Notes under the pieces: generated by a model
The model's input: the letters and a program-made list of their open reading frames with translations, nothing else
What the model was told of the DNA's origin: nothing
The model's database searches: none
Made by a program: the position numbers and the translations under genes
Shown: positions 1 to 10,192 of the stretch, piece by piece
Layout: the number at the start of each line of letters is the position of its first letter
How positions within the stretch are numbered: the stretch's first letter is position 1
Source: Pseudomonas sp. A-1
GTDB lineage: Bacteria; Pseudomonadota; Gammaproteobacteria; Pseudomonadales; Pseudomonadaceae
Length of the DNA: 64,000 nt
NCBI RefSeq assembly: GCF_004801855.1
Contig: NZ_SSTC01000001.1
Span: 1 to 64,000 of the forward strand
Direction: 5' to 3'

Positions 1-167
1 GGGGCGTCGAGGTCGCGCCACCAGGCCCGCAGGCGCCGGCGCTGGCGCCACAGCAGGGCGAGTCCGGCGAGCAGCAGGGCGACGAGCAGCCACCAGCCGG
101 GCGCCGGCGGCCAGAACGGCGGCGGCGCCGGCAGCAGCGGTTCGGCCAGGCGGTCGAGGGGGCTCAT
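1..167 (-). CDS. DUF4381-type membrane protein, partial
   Basis: Only the first ~55 codons are in the window; the C-terminus lies beyond base 1. The start reads MSPLDRLAEPLLPAPPPFWP, followed by one hydrophobic helix (about residues 22-40, WWLLVALLLAGLALLW) and a basic stretch rich in Arg and Trp. This proline-rich start, single membrane span and RR-rich tail are typical of the DUF4381 proteins that follow DUF58 in moxR operons. The ATG overlaps the DUF58 stop codon (ATGA), which indicates translational coupling. Its function is not established; in this context it is probably part of a MoxR/VWA-type chaperone or envelope-stress module. Confidence 0.75.
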   Translation of the reverse strand, partial: MSPLDRLAEPLLPAPPPFWPPAPGWWLLVALLLAGLALLWRQRRRLRAWWRDLDA

Positions 168-1111
168 GCCGGCTGCGCCTGCGGGTGTGGCAGCACCTGT
201 TCGCGCAGCTGCTCGATCAGGTCGCGCTGGGTGGACAGCGGCAGCAGCAGCACGCCGAGCTTCTGCGCCAGGCGCTGCCAGCGCAGCTGGCGCGCCTCGC
301 CGCGCTCGCGCCAGGCCTGGCGCAGCTCGGCGTCAGAGGTGTCCAGCTCGAGGCGCGCGTGCTCGTCGGTGAAGCGCAGCAGGCCGGCGGCCGGCAGGGC
401 GTGGTCGAGCGGGTCGGACAGCGGCAGCAGGATCAGGTCGCAGTGGCGGGCGAGCAGGGCGAACTGCTGCTCGGCGCTGTCCACCAGGCTGCGCTCGTCG
501 CAGATCGCCAGCACCAGGCTGCCCGGGCGCAGCACCTCGCGGGCGCGGCGCAGGGCCAGGCCGAGGCCGTCGCCGGCGCCGGGCTCGCTGTCGCGCGAGG
601 ACAGCTGCTGGTTGGCGCGCACCACCCGGCCGAGCAGCTGCAGCAGGCTCTGCTTGCTGCGCCGCGGGCGGATCTCGCTGCTGCCGGCGTCGTCGAACAC
701 CAGGCCGCCGATGCGGTCGTTGTGGGCCAGCGCGGCCCAGCCGAACAGCGCGGCGACCTGCGCGGCGAGCACCGACTTGAAGCACAGGCCGCTGCCGAAG
801 AACAGCCGCGGGCTCTGCTCGACGAGGAGGAACACCGGGCGCTCGCGTTCCTCGTGGAACAGCTTGGTATGCGGCTCCTGGGTGCGCGCGGTGACCCGCC
901 AGTCGATGTTGCGCACGTCGTCGCCGGCCTGGTAGACGCGCACCTGGTCGAAGTCGACACCGCGCCCGCGCAGCTTGGAGTGGTGCAGGCCGACCAGCGG
1001 GCTGCGCCGGCCGGGGCTGGAGAACAGCTGCACCTCGTCGAGGCGATGGCGCATCTCCAGCAGTTCGGCGAGGCTGACCATCACCCCCGGCGGCAGCATG
1101 TCGGCGTACAT
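164..1111 (-). CDS. DUF58 domain protein of moxR operon
   Basis: A 315-residue soluble protein with the DUF58 core seen in MoxR-associated operons: a 'GRGVDFDQVRVYQAGDDVRNID' region near residues 48-70 (the FxExRxYxxGDDxRxIdW-like signature) followed by a von Willebrand A-like fold ('FLLVEQSPRLFFG', 'LVLAICDERSLVD'). It starts 10 bases after the moxR stop and its stop overlaps the next start, so the three genes are one transcription unit. DUF58 proteins are thought to act with MoxR ATPases in assembly or metal insertion, but the specific client here is unknown. An alternative start four codons downstream (Met5) is possible. Confidence 0.85.
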   Translation of the reverse strand: MYADMLPPGVMVSLAELLEMRHRLDEVQLFSSPGRRSPLVGLHHSKLRGRGVDFDQVRVYQAGDDVRNIDWRVTARTQEPHTKLFHEERERPVFLLVEQSPRLFFGSGLCFKSVLAAQVAALFGWAALAHNDRIGGLVFDDAGSSEIRPRRSKQSLLQLLGRVVRANQQLSSRDSEPGAGDGLGLALRRAREVLRPGSLVLAICDERSLVDSAEQQFALLARHCDLILLPLSDPLDHALPAAGLLRFTDEHARLELDTSDAELRQAWRERGEARQLRWQRLAQKLGVLLLPLSTQRDLIEQLREQVLPHPQAQPA

Positions 1112-1121
1112 GGCCAGCGCC

Positions 1122-2081
<960 letters not shown>

Positions 2082-2257
2082 GTCCGGACTCGGCAGGGGG
2101 TTATCGGCGCAGGGCGCCGGCTCGGCCTCCACTTTAATCCATCTGCCCCCGCCTCGACCAACGCCGCGCGGTCGCCGGCCGAACGGGTGTGCCGGCGCCG
2201 GCAGCCCTGCTAACGTGTCAGAAGGCAGCGGCCGGTGGCGGCCAGCGGAGAACAGTC

Positions 2258-5200
2258 ATGGGTTTGTTCAGTGCAGTGGACCGGGACGATTTCCATCGCC
2301 AGTTGCACGAGGTGCTGGCGCGCCAGGTCGAGGAGCGCGGGCTCGGCCAGGTGGACCTGTTCGCCCGCCAGTTCTTCGCTAGCGTGGCCCTCGACGAGCT
2401 GGCCGAGCGGCGCCTGGCCGACCTGGCCGGCGCCTGCCTGTCGGCCTGGCGCCTGCTCGAGCGCTTCGACCCGGGCGAGCCGCAGGTGGTGCTGTTCAGC
2501 CCCGACTACGAACGCCACGGCTGGCAGTCGCCGCACACCGTGCTGCAGATGCTGCATGCCGACATGCCGTTCCTGGTCGACTCGCTGCACATGGAGCTGC
2601 GCCGCCGCGGCCACGCGGTGCACAGCCTGCAGAACTGCGTGCTGAGCCTGCGCCGCGGCGCCGACGGCGAGCTGCTCGAGCTGCTGGAGGCCGGCGCCGA
2701 AGGGCCGGAGGTGCGCCGCGAGGCGCTGCTGTGCCTGGAGATCGACCGCTGCGCCAACGCCGGCGAGCAGCACATGCTGGCCAAGGCGCTGCACGAGGTG
2801 CTCGGCGACGTGCGCCTGGCGGTGGGCGACTTCGCGCCCATGCAGGCGCGCGTGCGCGCCCTGCTGGACAATCTCGAGCCGGCCTGCCTGGCCGCGCACG
2901 TCGAGGACTGCGCCGAGGTGGCCGCGTTCCTCGACTGGCTGCTGGACAACCACTTCACCTTCCTCGGCTACGAGGAGTTCACCGTCGAGGCGCAGGCCGA
3001 CGGCAGCGGCCTGCTGGTCTACGTCGAGGATTCGCTGCTCGGCCTGTCGCGGCGCCTGCGCCCGGGCCTGCCGGCGGCGCAGCGCTGGGTGTCGGCGCAG
3101 GCCATGGCCTGGCTGCGTGCGCCCTGCCTGCTGTCGTTCGCCAAGGCCGACCAGCCGGCGCGGGTGCACCGCGCGGCCTACCCGGACTACGTGTCGCTGC
3201 GCCAGTTCAGCCCGGACGGCCAGGTGCTGCGCGAGTGCCGCTTCATCGGCCTGTACACCTCGCCGGTGTACGTCGAGAGCATGCGCCACATCCCCTGCGT
3301 GCGGCAGAAGGTGGCCGAGGTGATCCGCCGCGCCGGCTTCGCCCCCGGCGCTCACCTGGGCAAGAGCCTGGCACAGGTGCTCGAGGTGCTGCCGCGCGAC
3401 GACCTGTTCCAGACCCCGGTGGAGGAGCTGACCGCCACCGCGGTGGCGATCGTGCAGATCCAGGAGCGCAAGCGCCTGCGCGTGTTCCTGCGCCGCGACC
3501 CCTACGGCCACTTCTGCTACTGCCTGGTCTACGTGCCGCGCGACATCTACTCCAGCGAGATCCTCCAGCGCATCGAGCGGGTGCTGCGCGAGCGGCTGGG
3601 CGCCAGCGACTGCGAGTTCTGGACCTGGTTCTCCGAGTCGGTGCTGGCGCGCGTGCAGTTCATCTTGCGCGTCGACCCGCAGCGCCCGGCGGCGATCGAG
3701 GCGCGCGTGCTGGAGCAGGAGGTGATCCAGGCCTGCCGCGGCTGGCAGGAGGAGTTCGCCAGCCTGCTGGTGGAGAGCCTCGGCGAGGCGCGCGCCACCG
3801 ACCTGCTGGCCGCCGGCGGCTTCCCGGCCGGCTACCGCGAGCGCTTCGAGCCGCACGAGGCGGTGGTCGACCTGCGCCACCTGCTCGAACTGTCGCGCGA
3901 GCGGCCGCTGGTACTGAGGTTCTACCAGGCGCCGCTGGAGCGCGGCCGCAACCTGCACTGCAAGATCTACCACGCCGAGACGCCGCTGGCGCTGTCGGAC
4001 ATGCTGCCGATCCTCGAGAACCTCGGCCTGCGCGTGCTCGGCGAGTTCCCCTTCCGCCTGCGCCGCCACGACGGCAGCCAGTTCTGGATCCACGACTACA
4101 ACTTCACCTACGCCGAGGGCATCGACGTCGACCTGGTGCAGCTCAACGACATCCTCCAGGACGCCTTCATCCACATCGTCCAGGGCGACGCCGAGAACGA
4201 CGGCTTCAACCGCCTGGTGCTCGGCGCCGGGCTGCCCTGGCGCGAGGTGGCGGTGCTGCGCGCCTACGGCCGCTACCTCAAGCAGATCCGCCTGGGCTTC
4301 GACCTCGGCTACATCGCCGCCACCCTGAGCAACCACGCCGACATCGCCCGCGAGCTGATCCGCCTGTTCAAGACCCGCTTCTACCTGGCGCGCAAGCTGC
4401 CGGTCGAGGAGCTGGCGGACAAGCAGCAGCGTCTGGAACAGGCCATTCTCGGCGCGCTGGAGCAGGTCCAGGTGCTCAACGAGGACCGCATCCTGCGCCG
4501 CTACCTGGAGCTGATCCGCGCCACCCTGCGCAGCAACTTCTACCAGAGCGGCGCGGACGGCGCGGCCAAGGACTACCTGAGCTTCAAGCTCGACCCGCAC
4601 CTGATCAGCGAGATGCCGCGGCCGGTGCCGCGCTACGAGATCTTCGTCTACTCGCCCAGGGTCGAGGGCGTGCACCTGCGCGGCGGCAAGGTGGCGCGCG
4701 GCGGCCTGCGCTGGTCGGACCGCGAGGAGGACTACCGCACCGAGGTGCTCGGCCTGGTCAAGGCGCAGCAGGTGAAGAATGCGGTGATCGTGCCGGTCGG
4801 CGCCAAGGGCGGCTTCGTGCCGCGGCGCCTGCCGCTCGGCGGCACGCGCGACGAGATCCAGGCCGAGGCGATCGCCTGCTACCGCATCTTCGTCAGCGGC
4901 CTGCTCGACCTGACCGACAACCTGGTGGAGGGCGCCGTGGTGCCGCCGCCGGGCGTGGTGCGCCATGACGAGGACGATCCCTACCTGGTGGTGGCCGCCG
5001 ACAAGGGCACCGCGACCTTCTCCGACATCGCCAACGCGCTGTCCGCCGACTACGGCTTCTGGCTGGGCGACGCCTTCGCCTCCGGCGGCTCGGCCGGCTA
5101 CGACCACAAGGGCATGGGCATCACCGCGCGCGGCGCCTGGGTCGGCGTGCAGCGCCACTTCCGCGAGCGCGGCATCGACGTGCAGCGCGATCCGATCACC

Positions 5201-7117
5201 GTGGTCGGCATCGGCGACATGGCCGGCGACGTGTTCGGCAACGGCCTGCTGCGCTCGGAGCAGCTGCTGCTGATCGGCGCCTTCAACCACCAGCACATCT
5301 TCCTCGACCCGAATCCCGATCCGGCGGCGAGCTTCGCCGAGCGCCAGCGCCTGTTCGCCCTGCCGCGCTCGAGCTGGGCCGACTACGACGCGGCGCTGAT
5401 CTCGCCCGGCGGCGGGGTGTTCCCGCGCAGCGCCAAGAGCATCGCCATCAGCCCCGAGGTGCGCGCGCGCCTGGCGATCGACGCCGAGCAGCTCCCGCCC
5501 AACGAGCTGATCAGCGCGCTGCTGCGCGCGCCGGTCGACCTGTTGTGGAACGGCGGCATCGGCACCTACGTCAAGTCCAGCCACGAGAGCCACATGGACG
5601 TCGGCGACAAGGCCAACGACGCCCTGCGCGTCGACGGCCGCGAGCTGCGCTGCCAGGTGGTGGGCGAGGGCGGCAATCTCGGCATGACCCAGCTGGGGCG
5701 GGTCGAGTACTGCCTGCGCGGCGGCGCCTGCAACACCGACTTCATCGACAACGCCGGCGGGGTGACCTGCTCGGACCACGAGGTCAACATCAAGATCCTC
5801 CTCGGCGAGGTGGTGCGCGCCGGCGATCTGACCCTCAAGCAGCGCAACGAGCTGCTGCGCGAGATGACCGAGGCGGTGGCCGGCCTGGTGCTGGGCATCA
5901 GCTACCGCCAGGTGCAGGCGCTGTCGCTGGCCCAGCGCCACGCGCGCGGGCGCCTCGGCGAGTTCCGCCGGCTGATGCTCGACCTGGAGAGCCGCGGGCG
6001 CCTGGACCGCGCCTTGGAGTTCCTGCCCGGCGACGACGAGCTCAACGCGCGGGTCGCCCAGGGCCAGGCGCTGACCCGTCCGGAGCTGGCGCTGCTGCTG
6101 TCCTACAGCAAGTTCGACCTCAAGGAGGCGCTGCTGCACTCGCCGCTGGTGGACGATCCCTACCTGCGCGAGGAGCTCGACCACGCCTTCCCGCCGCAGC
6201 TGCTGGCACGCTTCCCGCAGGCCCTGGAGCACCACCGCCTGCGCCGCGAGATCATCAGCACGCGCATCGCCAACGACCTGGTCGACCACATGGGGGTGAC
6301 CTTCGTCCAGCGCCTCAACGAGTCCACCGGCCTGTCGGCGGCGCACATCGCCGGCGGCTGGGTGGTGGTGCGCGACCTGTTCGACCTGCCGCACTGGTGG
6401 CAGCAGATCGAGGCGCTCGACCATCAGGTCGACGCCGAGCTGCAGCTGGCGCTGATGGAGGAGCTGATGCGCCTGGGCCGCCGCGCCACCCGCTGGCTGC
6501 TGCGCAACCGGCGCAGTGAGCTGGACATGGCGCGCGCCGTCGAGCACTTCGCGCCCTGCGTGAAGGCGCTGATCGACAACCTCGAGGAGCTGCTCGAGGG
6601 GCCGGCGCGCGCCGCCTGGCTGGCGCGCCGCGAGGAACTGGAAGGCGCCGGGGTGCCGGCCGGGCTGGCGCGCCGGCTGGCCAGCTGCGGCGACCTGTAC
6701 ACCCTGCTGCCGATCATCGAGGCCGCCGACGTCACCGGCCAGCCGCCGATGCGGGTGGCCGCCTGCTACTTCGCGGTGGGCGCCGAGCTGGAGCTGGGCT
6801 GGTACCTGCAGCAGCTCAACGCCCTGCCGGTGGAGAACAACTGGCAGGCGCTGGCCCGCGAGTCGCTGCGCGACGACCTCGACTGGCAGCAGCGGGCGAT
6901 CACCATCGCCGTGCTGCAGATGCCCGAGGGGCCGGTGGAGATCGACAACCGCCTGACCCTGTGGCTGGCCCACCACCAGCCGCTGGTGGGGCGCTGGCGC
7001 CACCTGCTGGCCGAGCTGCGCGCCGCCAGTGGCAGCGACTACGCGGTGTACGCGGTGGCCAACCGCGAGCTGCAGGACCTGGCGCAGAGCGCCCAGGCGG
7101 GGGTGGGCATCCCGTAG
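2258..7117 (+). CDS. gdhB: NAD-specific glutamate dehydrogenase, large type
   Basis: Oxidises L-glutamate to 2-oxoglutarate and ammonia with NAD+, the catabolic route for glutamate and arginine-derived carbon. The predicted protein is 1619 residues, matching the ~180-kDa L-GDH of Pseudomonas. An N-terminal half with ACT-like regulatory regions precedes the catalytic domain at about residues 800-1200, where 'GGLRWSDREEDYRTEVLGLV', 'NAVIVPVGAKGGFV' (substrate Lys), 'DKGTATFSDIAN' and the nucleotide-binding 'VVGIGDMAGDVFGNG' are read. The ATG at 2258 is chosen over an upstream in-frame start because it follows a purine-rich GCGGAG and gives the usual 'MGLFSAVDRDDFHRQL' N-terminus. No frameshift or missing catalytic block was seen. 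Confidence 0.97.
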   Translation: MGLFSAVDRDDFHRQLHEVLARQVEERGLGQVDLFARQFFASVALDELAERRLADLAGACLSAWRLLERFDPGEPQVVLFSPDYERHGWQSPHTVLQMLHADMPFLVDSLHMELRRRGHAVHSLQNCVLSLRRGADGELLELLEAGAEGPEVRREALLCLEIDRCANAGEQHMLAKALHEVLGDVRLAVGDFAPMQARVRALLDNLEPACLAAHVEDCAEVAAFLDWLLDNHFTFLGYEEFTVEAQADGSGLLVYVEDSLLGLSRRLRPGLPAAQRWVSAQAMAWLRAPCLLSFAKADQPARVHRAAYPDYVSLRQFSPDGQVLRECRFIGLYTSPVYVESMRHIPCVRQKVAEVIRRAGFAPGAHLGKSLAQVLEVLPRDDLFQTPVEELTATAVAIVQIQERKRLRVFLRRDPYGHFCYCLVYVPRDIYSSEILQRIERVLRERLGASDCEFWTWFSESVLARVQFILRVDPQRPAAIEARVLEQEVIQACRGWQEEFASLLVESLGEARATDLLAAGGFPAGYRERFEPHEAVVDLRHLLELSRERPLVLRFYQAPLERGRNLHCKIYHAETPLALSDMLPILENLGLRVLGEFPFRLRRHDGSQFWIHDYNFTYAEGIDVDLVQLNDILQDAFIHIVQGDAENDGFNRLVLGAGLPWREVAVLRAYGRYLKQIRLGFDLGYIAATLSNHADIARELIRLFKTRFYLARKLPVEELADKQQRLEQAILGALEQVQVLNEDRILRRYLELIRATLRSNFYQSGADGAAKDYLSFKLDPHLISEMPRPVPRYEIFVYSPRVEGVHLRGGKVARGGLRWSDREEDYRTEVLGLVKAQQVKNAVIVPVGAKGGFVPRRLPLGGTRDEIQAEAIACYRIFVSGLLDLTDNLVEGAVVPPPGVVRHDEDDPYLVVAADKGTATFSDIANALSADYGFWLGDAFASGGSAGYDHKGMGITARGAWVGVQRHFRERGIDVQRDPITVVGIGDMAGDVFGNGLLRSEQLLLIGAFNHQHIFLDPNPDPAASFAERQRLFALPRSSWADYDAALISPGGGVFPRSAKSIAISPEVRARLAIDAEQLPPNELISALLRAPVDLLWNGGIGTYVKSSHESHMDVGDKANDALRVDGRELRCQVVGEGGNLGMTQLGRVEYCLRGGACNTDFIDNAGGVTCSDHEVNIKILLGEVVRAGDLTLKQRNELLREMTEAVAGLVLGISYRQVQALSLAQRHARGRLGEFRRLMLDLESRGRLDRALEFLPGDDELNARVAQGQALTRPELALLLSYSKFDLKEALLHSPLVDDPYLREELDHAFPPQLLARFPQALEHHRLRREIISTRIANDLVDHMGVTFVQRLNESTGLSAAHIAGGWVVVRDLFDLPHWWQQIEALDHQVDAELQLALMEELMRLGRRATRWLLRNRRSELDMARAVEHFAPCVKALIDNLEELLEGPARAAWLARREELEGAGVPAGLARRLASCGDLYTLLPIIEAADVTGQPPMRVAACYFAVGAELELGWYLQQLNALPVENNWQALARESLRDDLDWQQRAITIAVLQMPEGPVEIDNRLTLWLAHHQPLVGRWRHLLAELRAASGSDYAVYAVANRELQDLAQSAQAGVGIP

Positions 7118-7218
7118 GGCGAGAGTGGTTGAAATTGTGCACGGGCAGTGAGAGATTCTGCACGGATGAGGGTGGTGATGCGCAGGGCATCGGTGTCGAG
7201 GCGTCAGGGAGGGAAACG

Positions 7219-8562
7219 ATGAAGAGTCCGGAAGAGTTGCTGCAGTTCGCCGAGCGTCTGGCGGCGGTCGAGGAAATCGAGTGCGTGACGCCGGACCTCA
7301 ACGGCATCCCGCGCGGCAAGGTGATGACCGCCGAGGGCTTCCTCTCCGGGCGGCGCCTGCAGTTGGCCCGTGGCGTGCTGCTGCAGTGCCTGATGGGCGG
7401 CTATCCGCCGGCCAGCTTCTACGGCGGCGACGACGGCGACCTGGCGCTGCGCGCCGACCCGCAGCAGGTGCACATCCTGCCGTGGAGCGACACGCCGCGC
7501 GCGCTGGCGATCTGCGACGCGCTGGAAGTCGACGGCCGGCCCTGCGGGCTGTCCACCCGCGGCCTGCTGCGGCGGATCCTCGCCGAGTACGCGGCACTGG
7601 GCATCACCCCGGTGGTGGCCACCGAACTGGAGTTCTTCGTCTTCGCGCCCAACCCCGATCCGCGCGAGCCGTTCCTGCCGCCGGTGGGCCTGGACGGGCG
7701 CCGCGAGGTCGGCGCCTCGGCCTTCAGCGTCGCCTCGAGCAACGGCCTGCGGCCGTTCTTCGCCGAGGTCTACCGCTGCATGGCGGCGCTCGGCCTGCCG
7801 CGCGACACCTTCATGCACGAGATGGGCGTCAGCCAGTTCGAGATCAACTTCCCCCACGGCGACGCTTTGCGGATCGCCGACCAGACCTTCCTGTTCAAGC
7901 ACCTGCTGCGCGAGGTGGCGCTCCGCCACGGGCTGATCGTGGTGTGCATGGCCAAGCCGCTGGGCGGCGTGCCGGGCAGCTCGATGCACATCCACCAGAG
8001 CCTGGTCGACGAGCGCGGGCGCAACCTGTTCAGCGATGCCGCCGGCGAGCCGACCGCGGCCTTCGCCCAGTTCATCGGCGGCCTGCAGGCGGGGCTGGCC
8101 GAACTGACCCTGCTGCTGGCGCCCAACGTCAACTCCTACCACCGCCTGGCGCACCCCTACGCCTCGCCGAACAACGCCTGCTGGGCCTACGACAACCGCG
8201 CCGCCGGCCTGCGCATCCCGGCCAGCGGCCCGGAGGCGCGGCGGGTGGAGAACCGCCTGCCGGGCGCCGACGCCAACCCCTACCTGGCGCTGGCCGCCAG
8301 CCTCGGCGCCGGCCTCTATGGCCTGCTGCGTGGCCTGCAGCCGTCGCTGCCGGCGCGCGGCGAGTTCCAGGTGCCCGATGCGCTGCGCCTGCCCACCAGC
8401 ATGAACGAGGCGCTGCACCGCCTGCAGCGCAGCGGCCTGGCCCGCGAACTGTTCGGCGACGAGTTCATCGACGGCTACCTGGCCAGCAAGACCCTGGAGC
8501 TGGCCGATTTCCTCGCCGAGATCACGCCCTGGGAGCGCCGCGTGCTGGCGCCGCAGTTGTGA
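7219..8562 (+). CDS. glutamine synthetase family protein (gamma-glutamylpolyamine synthetase-like)
   Basis: A 447-residue type-I glutamine synthetase fold. The N-terminal beta-grasp begins 'ECVTPDLNGIPRGKVM', the form typical of PuuA/SpuI-type enzymes that ligate glutamate to polyamines or other amines rather than ammonia. Catalytic-domain motifs are 'TELEFFVF', 'EMGVSQFEINF', 'GSSMHIHQSL' and 'NRLPGADANPYLALAA'. The ATG at 7219 follows a strong AGGGAGGG about 6 bases upstream. It sits 101 bp after gdhB and just before an MFS carrier, which suggests amine or glutamate catabolism. No aminotransferase or aldehyde dehydrogenase of a polyamine pathway is in the window, so the substrate is not determined. 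Confidence 0.85.
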   Translation: MKSPEELLQFAERLAAVEEIECVTPDLNGIPRGKVMTAEGFLSGRRLQLARGVLLQCLMGGYPPASFYGGDDGDLALRADPQQVHILPWSDTPRALAICDALEVDGRPCGLSTRGLLRRILAEYAALGITPVVATELEFFVFAPNPDPREPFLPPVGLDGRREVGASAFSVASSNGLRPFFAEVYRCMAALGLPRDTFMHEMGVSQFEINFPHGDALRIADQTFLFKHLLREVALRHGLIVVCMAKPLGGVPGSSMHIHQSLVDERGRNLFSDAAGEPTAAFAQFIGGLQAGLAELTLLLAPNVNSYHRLAHPYASPNNACWAYDNRAAGLRIPASGPEARRVENRLPGADANPYLALAASLGAGLYGLLRGLQPSLPARGEFQVPDALRLPTSMNEALHRLQRSGLARELFGDEFIDGYLASKTLELADFLAEITPWERRVLAPQL

Positions 8563-8643
8563 ACCCCGGCGGCGGGACGGGGCGGCGCTGCTGCCGATCC
8601 CGCCCGCCGCCCGCCGGCGCGCCGGCCAACCCCCGGAGGATGC

Positions 8644-10038
8644 ATGCCCCGCTCGATTTTCGCCTTCCCCTCGCTGTTCACCGCGACCCTGCTGATGCTG
8701 CTCGGCTCGGGCCTGCTGACCACCTACCTGGCCCTGCGCATGGCCGCCGAGGGCGCCGCCGGCCAGGCCGGCTGGCTGATGGCGGCGCACTATGCCGGCC
8801 TGGTGCTGGGCGGCAAGTTCGGTCACCTGATGATCAGCCGGGTCGGCCATGTGCGCGCCTATGTGGCGGCCGGCGGCATGGTCAGCGCCGCGGTGATCGC
8901 CCATGGCCTGCTGCCCTGGCTGGCCGCCTGGCTGCCGCTGCGCTTCCTGATCGGCCTGGGCATGATGACCCAGTTCATGGTGGTGGAAAGCTGGCTCAAC
9001 GAGCAGGCCGAACCGCGCAAGCGCGGCCGGGTGTTCTCCATGTACATGACCGCCAGCTACCTCGGCCTGGTGCTCGGTCAGCTGGTGCTGGTGGTGCGCC
9101 CGGCGCTGGGCCTCGAGCCGCTGCTGCTGGTGGCGCTGTGCTTCTCGCTGTGCCTGGTGCCGGTGGCCACCACCCGGCGCATCCACCCGGCGCCGCTCAA
9201 GCCGGCGCCGCTGGAGCCGCGCTTCTTCCTCAAGCGGGTGCCGCAGTCGATGACCACGGTGGCCATGGCCGGCCTGGCGATCGGCGCCTTCTACGGCCTG
9301 GGGCCGGTCTACGCCGGCGCGCAGGGCCTGGAAACCCGCGAGGTCGGCCTGTTCATGACCACCTGCGTGCTCGCCGGGCTGGTGGTGCAGGCGCCGCTCG
9401 GCCGCCTGTCCGACCGCTTCGACCGCAGCCTGCTGATCCGTCTGATCGCCGTCGCCCTGGCGCTCAGCGTGCTGCCGCTGGGCCTGCTGCCGCGTCCGCC
9501 GCTGGCGCTGATGCTGGCGGTGGGCTTCGTGGTCAGCCTGCTGCTGTTCGCCCTCTATCCGCTGGCGGTGGCGCTGTCCAACGATCACGTCGAGCAGGAG
9601 CGCCGCGTCGCCCTGTCGGCCATGCTGCTGCTGGTGTTCGGTGTCGGCGCCTGCCTCGGCCCGCTGATCGCCGGCGAGCTGATGAGCCGTGGCGTGCCCC
9701 GGCTGCTCTACCTGTTCATCGGCGCCTGCGCGCTGGTGCTGGTCTGGCGGGTGCGACCGCAGGATGTGCATGGCCTGCACCGTGTCGAGGAGGCGCCGAT
9801 CCAGCACGTCGCCGTGCCGGTGGCGATGGCCGGCTCGCCGCTGTCGGTGGCGCTCGACCCGCGCGTCGACGAGGCGGTGGTGCAGGAGCAGATGCAGGGC
9901 GGGGCCGCCGGCGCCGGCAGCCCGCCGGAGCAGGAGGATGCAGCCGCCGTGGATACGGCCGCCGGGGATGCCGCCACCGGGGAGTCGGCGGGCAAGGGGG
10001 ATGACGGAATATCGACGCAGCGCGAGGCGGCTAGCTAG
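8644..10038 (+). CDS. MFS transporter (YcaD-like)
   Basis: A 464-residue integral membrane protein with about twelve hydrophobic segments and the MFS loop 'GRLSDRFDRSLLIR' between helices 8 and 9. The N-terminal half ('GLLTTYLALRMAAEG', 'AGLVLGGKFGHLMISRVGHVRAYV') resembles the YcaD/PA-type MFS group. The last ~80 residues form a hydrophilic tail: 'HRVEEAPIQHVAVPVAMAGS' and a Glu/Ala-rich end, probably cytoplasmic. It lies 81 bp after the glutamine-synthetase-like gene with a GGAGG site before its ATG, so co-transcription is plausible. The transported solute cannot be told from sequence. Confidence 0.88.
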   Translation: MPRSIFAFPSLFTATLLMLLGSGLLTTYLALRMAAEGAAGQAGWLMAAHYAGLVLGGKFGHLMISRVGHVRAYVAAGGMVSAAVIAHGLLPWLAAWLPLRFLIGLGMMTQFMVVESWLNEQAEPRKRGRVFSMYMTASYLGLVLGQLVLVVRPALGLEPLLLVALCFSLCLVPVATTRRIHPAPLKPAPLEPRFFLKRVPQSMTTVAMAGLAIGAFYGLGPVYAGAQGLETREVGLFMTTCVLAGLVVQAPLGRLSDRFDRSLLIRLIAVALALSVLPLGLLPRPPLALMLAVGFVVSLLLFALYPLAVALSNDHVEQERRVALSAMLLLVFGVGACLGPLIAGELMSRGVPRLLYLFIGACALVLVWRVRPQDVHGLHRVEEAPIQHVAVPVAMAGSPLSVALDPRVDEAVVQEQMQGGAAGAGSPPEQEDAAAVDTAAGDAATGESAGKGDDGISTQREAAS

Positions 10039-10070
10039 CGGCTCGCAGTCTCGGGGTGATGGGAAAACGC

Positions 10071-10084
10071 CACATAAAATTGAC
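10071..10084 (+). promoter_or_regulatory. FleQ-box-like sequence
   Basis: The 14-base string CACATAAAATTGAC lies 109 bp before the fleQ-like start. It agrees at about 10 of 13 defined positions with the published FleQ consensus as I recall it (GTCAnTAAATTGAC). A GACTGgcgtCAGTC inverted repeat overlaps its right end (10082-10095). The paralogue's DNA-binding helix is nearly the same as that of FleQ, so autoregulation or control by a true FleQ is plausible. Inference only. Confidence 0.35.
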
Positions 10085-10192
10085 TGGCGTCAGTCTTTTG
10101 GCTTTACTGCGTGCAATTTTCCGGTGCCAGCACCGGCGGGGCGCTTCGTTTTCGTCCCCGTGGCCCCTTTCTGCCTCCCCAGCCGAGCAATC

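Noticed and set aside
2210-7003. Minus-strand open frame of about 1600 codons opposite gdhB
   Set aside because: High-GC coding strands produce long open antisense frames; this one is rich in Gln, Ala, Val and Leu with no domain, and gdhB itself is clearly the gene.
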